Origin: Anisakis pegreffii
Lineage: Eukaryota > Nematoda > Chromadorea > Rhabditida > Anisakidae
Direction of reading: 5' to 3'
Assembly (NCBI GenBank): GCA_035041965.1
Contig: JAPYMA010000578.1
Coordinates: 1 to 64,000, forward strand
Length of the DNA stretch: 64,000 nt
Shown here: in pieces, positions 61,426 to 64,000 of the stretch
How positions within the stretch are numbered: position 1 is the first letter of the stretch
How the letters are laid out: each line of letters starts with the position of its first letter
Translations under genes and position numbers: made by a program
Notes under the pieces: model-generated
Told to the model about the DNA's origin: nothing
Databases searched by the model: none
The model's input: only the letters and a program-made list of their open reading frames with translations

Positions 61426-62700
61426 CAGTTGCCCGGAACGAACAGTTAAGCATCCGCTTATTGTCCATATGACAAGTAATTTCATTATAATTTTACTTAT
61501 CCTTCGAAGTTCAATTCCTCAAGGGTAACGGATCTTTATTACTCAAAAATGAGTTCGTTAATATTTATAATGAATCACTTTCTTCTTGTTAATGGATGAG
61601 TGAAATGCATTTATATTCAAATCAATTTGGGAAGTTATTCGTGGAATATGCAGAATTGTTCGTAGATTTTATTTTATGCGGTGTGTGCACTGATTTTGGT
61701 GGTGATTATATTTTGAATTTATGCGAATCAATTCATTCTTCTTATCGTCAAGTGTCTTTGGCAGATTGATCGATTCTGAATTAAACGGTGGTAGTGAAAA
61801 TGATAACCTTATCTGTTAGAGAATCAAATGGATTGCTTGCTATATATGAGATTGTCGAACTATTTTAATCGTACACTCTTTCAGCAGGATAAATTAAATT
61901 CGTTGTCAGTGACAATTCATATTTAATTTCTTTGTATGCATTCATGGAGGAAATGTTCTTTTCGTTTGTATGTAGTGAAATCATCGCAAAAGGCACGCTG
62001 TGAAGCGGACTAGTTTGATAATAATCTTCGAAACCTTATGTTAATCTGAACACTGCGTAGTCGACTGCAAAGATCAGAATTCATATCATGAATTTGCATT
62101 GATAATATGCTGATGAACTATGTGTTCTGAAAAGATGAAAATATTTGTTGGTTGTGTGGGACACTAGAAAAGAGCTTTTATTTGTTGAAGTTCGATAACT
62201 GTTTCAACTTCTTTGAAAGCGAATTTGTCTCAAAAATTTTCATTCACGCAGATTTTTACTATTCTTAAAAATAACAATGACCATGAAAATGATGACAATG
62301 TTAATAAACTGTAATGATTTAGAAAAGCGATAGACACGTTCAGTAGTGGCGGTATGCATGGGAAGACTGATCGATGCATGATAATATACACGTATGAAAT
62401 TCATCTGCGCCGTAAGTTTAGAGTTAAGACTTATGTGTTTGTTGGTGTTTATGAATAATTATGACGATATCGTGTACATACTCATATATAATGATTCAAG
62501 CTGTAGGTGCACTGCTAATGGTTTGTGTTTATCTGATGTGAAACCGCAACGCAATACAAAATAGAACAAATTCATTGCGTTGCATAAATCATTCAAAAGT
62601 ATGCCTTAAATTGCTAGTTGGTGGGTACTATCGATTTGCAATGAATACTTCTGCAGAATCTATTCAGTTTGTTGTCACTGAAGTGGGCAAGAGTTGTAAA
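61426..62700. other. Intergenic, no gene seen
   Basis: AT-rich sequence between the dispersed repeat and the minisatellite. No supported coding block or RNA gene. Confidence 0.45.
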
Positions 62701-63785
62701 CTGATGATGATGTGATGATGAGAATGACGATGTGATGATGAGGATGATGATGTGATTATGAGAATGATGATGTGATGATGAGGATGACGATGTGCTGATG
62801 AGAATGATAATGTGATGATGAGGATGATGATGTGATGATGAGGATGACGATGTGATGATGAGGATGATGATGTGATGATGAGACTGATGATGTGATGATG
62901 AGGATGACGATGTGATGATGAGGATGATGATGTGATTATGAGAATGATGGTGTGATGATGAGGATGACGATGTGCTGATGAGGATGACGATGTGATGATG
63001 AGAATGATAATGTGGTGATGAGCATGACGATGTGATGATGAGGATGATGATGTGATTATGAGAATGATGATGTGATGATGAGGATGACGATGTGATGATG
63101 AGGATGATAATGTGATGATGAGGATGATGATGTGATGATGAGGATGATGATGTGATGATGAGGATGATAATGTGATGATGAGGGTGATGATGTGATGATG
63201 GGGATGATGATGTGATTATGAGAATGATGATGTGATGATGAGGATGACGATGTGATGATGAGGATGATAATGTGATGATGAGGATGATAATGTGATTATG
63301 AGAATGATGATGTGATGATGAGGATGACGATGTGATGATGAGGATGATGATGTGATGATGAGACTGATGATGTGATGATGAGGATGACGATGTGATGATG
63401 AGGATGATAATGTGATGATGAGGATGATAATGTGATTATGAGAATGATGATGTGATGATGAGGATGACGATGTGATGATGAGGATGATGATGTGATGATG
63501 AGACTGATGATGTGATGATGAGGATGACGATGTGATGATGAGGATGATGATGTGATTATGAGAATGATGATGTGATGATGAGGATGACGATGTGATGATG
63601 AGGATGATAATGTGATGATGAGGGTGATGATGTGATGATGGGGATGATGATGTGATGATGAGCATGACGATGTGATGATGAGGGTGATGGTGTGATGATG
63701 ATGTGATAATGAGGATCATGATGTGATGATGAGGATCATGATGCGATGATGAGGATGATGATGTGATGATGAGGGTGATGAGGAT
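62701..63785. repeat. 20-bp minisatellite, about 54 copies
   Basis: Consensus GATGATGATGTGATGATGAG with variants at a few positions (GACGATG, GATAATG, GATTATG, AGACTG, GGGATG). The period is exactly 20 bp up to about 63690 and then loosens. Variant order repeats in blocks, for example AGACTGATGATG at 62881, 63361 and 63501. The minus-strand frame of His/Ile/Ser repeats (63216-63719) is a by-product, as three units make 20 codons. Confidence 0.97.
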
Positions 63786-64000
63786 TGTATGAATGAATTA
63801 GAATTCGTAAATCATAATTTATGTAAAGTATTCTTGACGCATCGGTTAATTAGTTTGCGCATTGATGTATTCTAAGAGTGGAATTGATGCTTTAAGATTA
63901 TTATAGAAACACGAAGGTTGATATGAATGTAAGGAAGAGATGAAAATGATGAACGAATGGACATGGTAGCAATGCTATCGCATCCACCTATCTAAAATGA

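Noticed and set aside
63216..63719. 167-aa His/Ile/Ser repeat protein on the minus strand
   Set aside because: Direct translation of the 20-bp minisatellite, with no flanking gene structure.

Overview
This window is nuclear DNA of a nematode. The evidence is AT-rich, intron-dense sequence with short GT-AG introns and TTTCAG-type acceptors; a possible spliced-leader acceptor just before the UPF1 start codon; a two-pore potassium channel of the nematode TWK type; and animal-type UPF1/SMG-2 and NSUN2 genes. I cannot name the species. I saw no tRNA, rRNA, spliced-leader RNA gene or CRISPR array.

Layout. 1-5640 is the right edge of a hierarchical satellite: 390/436-bp monomers form a 1216-bp trimer, and trimers alternate as a 2432-bp super-unit. 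6058-7455 is a diverged ~700-bp duplication, and 7456-10470 is non-coding with small fold-back structures. 10490-17179 (+) is a complete 21-exon UPF1/smg-2 gene (1097 aa), the ATPase/helicase of nonsense-mediated decay. 20082-24722 (+) is a complete 16-exon NSUN2-type tRNA cytosine-5 methyltransferase (689 aa) with an unusual change in a catalytic motif. 24.7-34.4 kb has no gene I recognise; it holds several minus-strand coding-like exons, including a signal-peptide first exon. 34548-36956 (+) is a 7-exon TWK channel with both pore signatures. 39626-40180 (-) is an intronless secreted cysteine-rich protein. 41870-43200 (-) is a broken CR1-like LINE with an ATT-rich tail, followed by a possible hAT terminus and three decayed ~248-bp repeats. 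46-64 kb is mostly intergenic, with a possible three-exon gene at 52636-53078, two related dispersed repeats (one interrupted by a small inverted-repeat element with a perfect 9-bp target duplication), another small inverted-repeat element, and a 20-bp minisatellite at 62701-63785.

The recognised genes do not form one pathway. UPF1 acts in mRNA surveillance, NSUN2 in tRNA modification, and the TWK channel in membrane potential. They are 2.9 kb and nearly 10 kb apart, so they do not look like one operon. Gene models were built by hand from reading frame, splice sites and family similarity; in all three recognised spliced genes the exon phases add up to a whole number of codons. The weaker candidates have low confidence and no functional claim.
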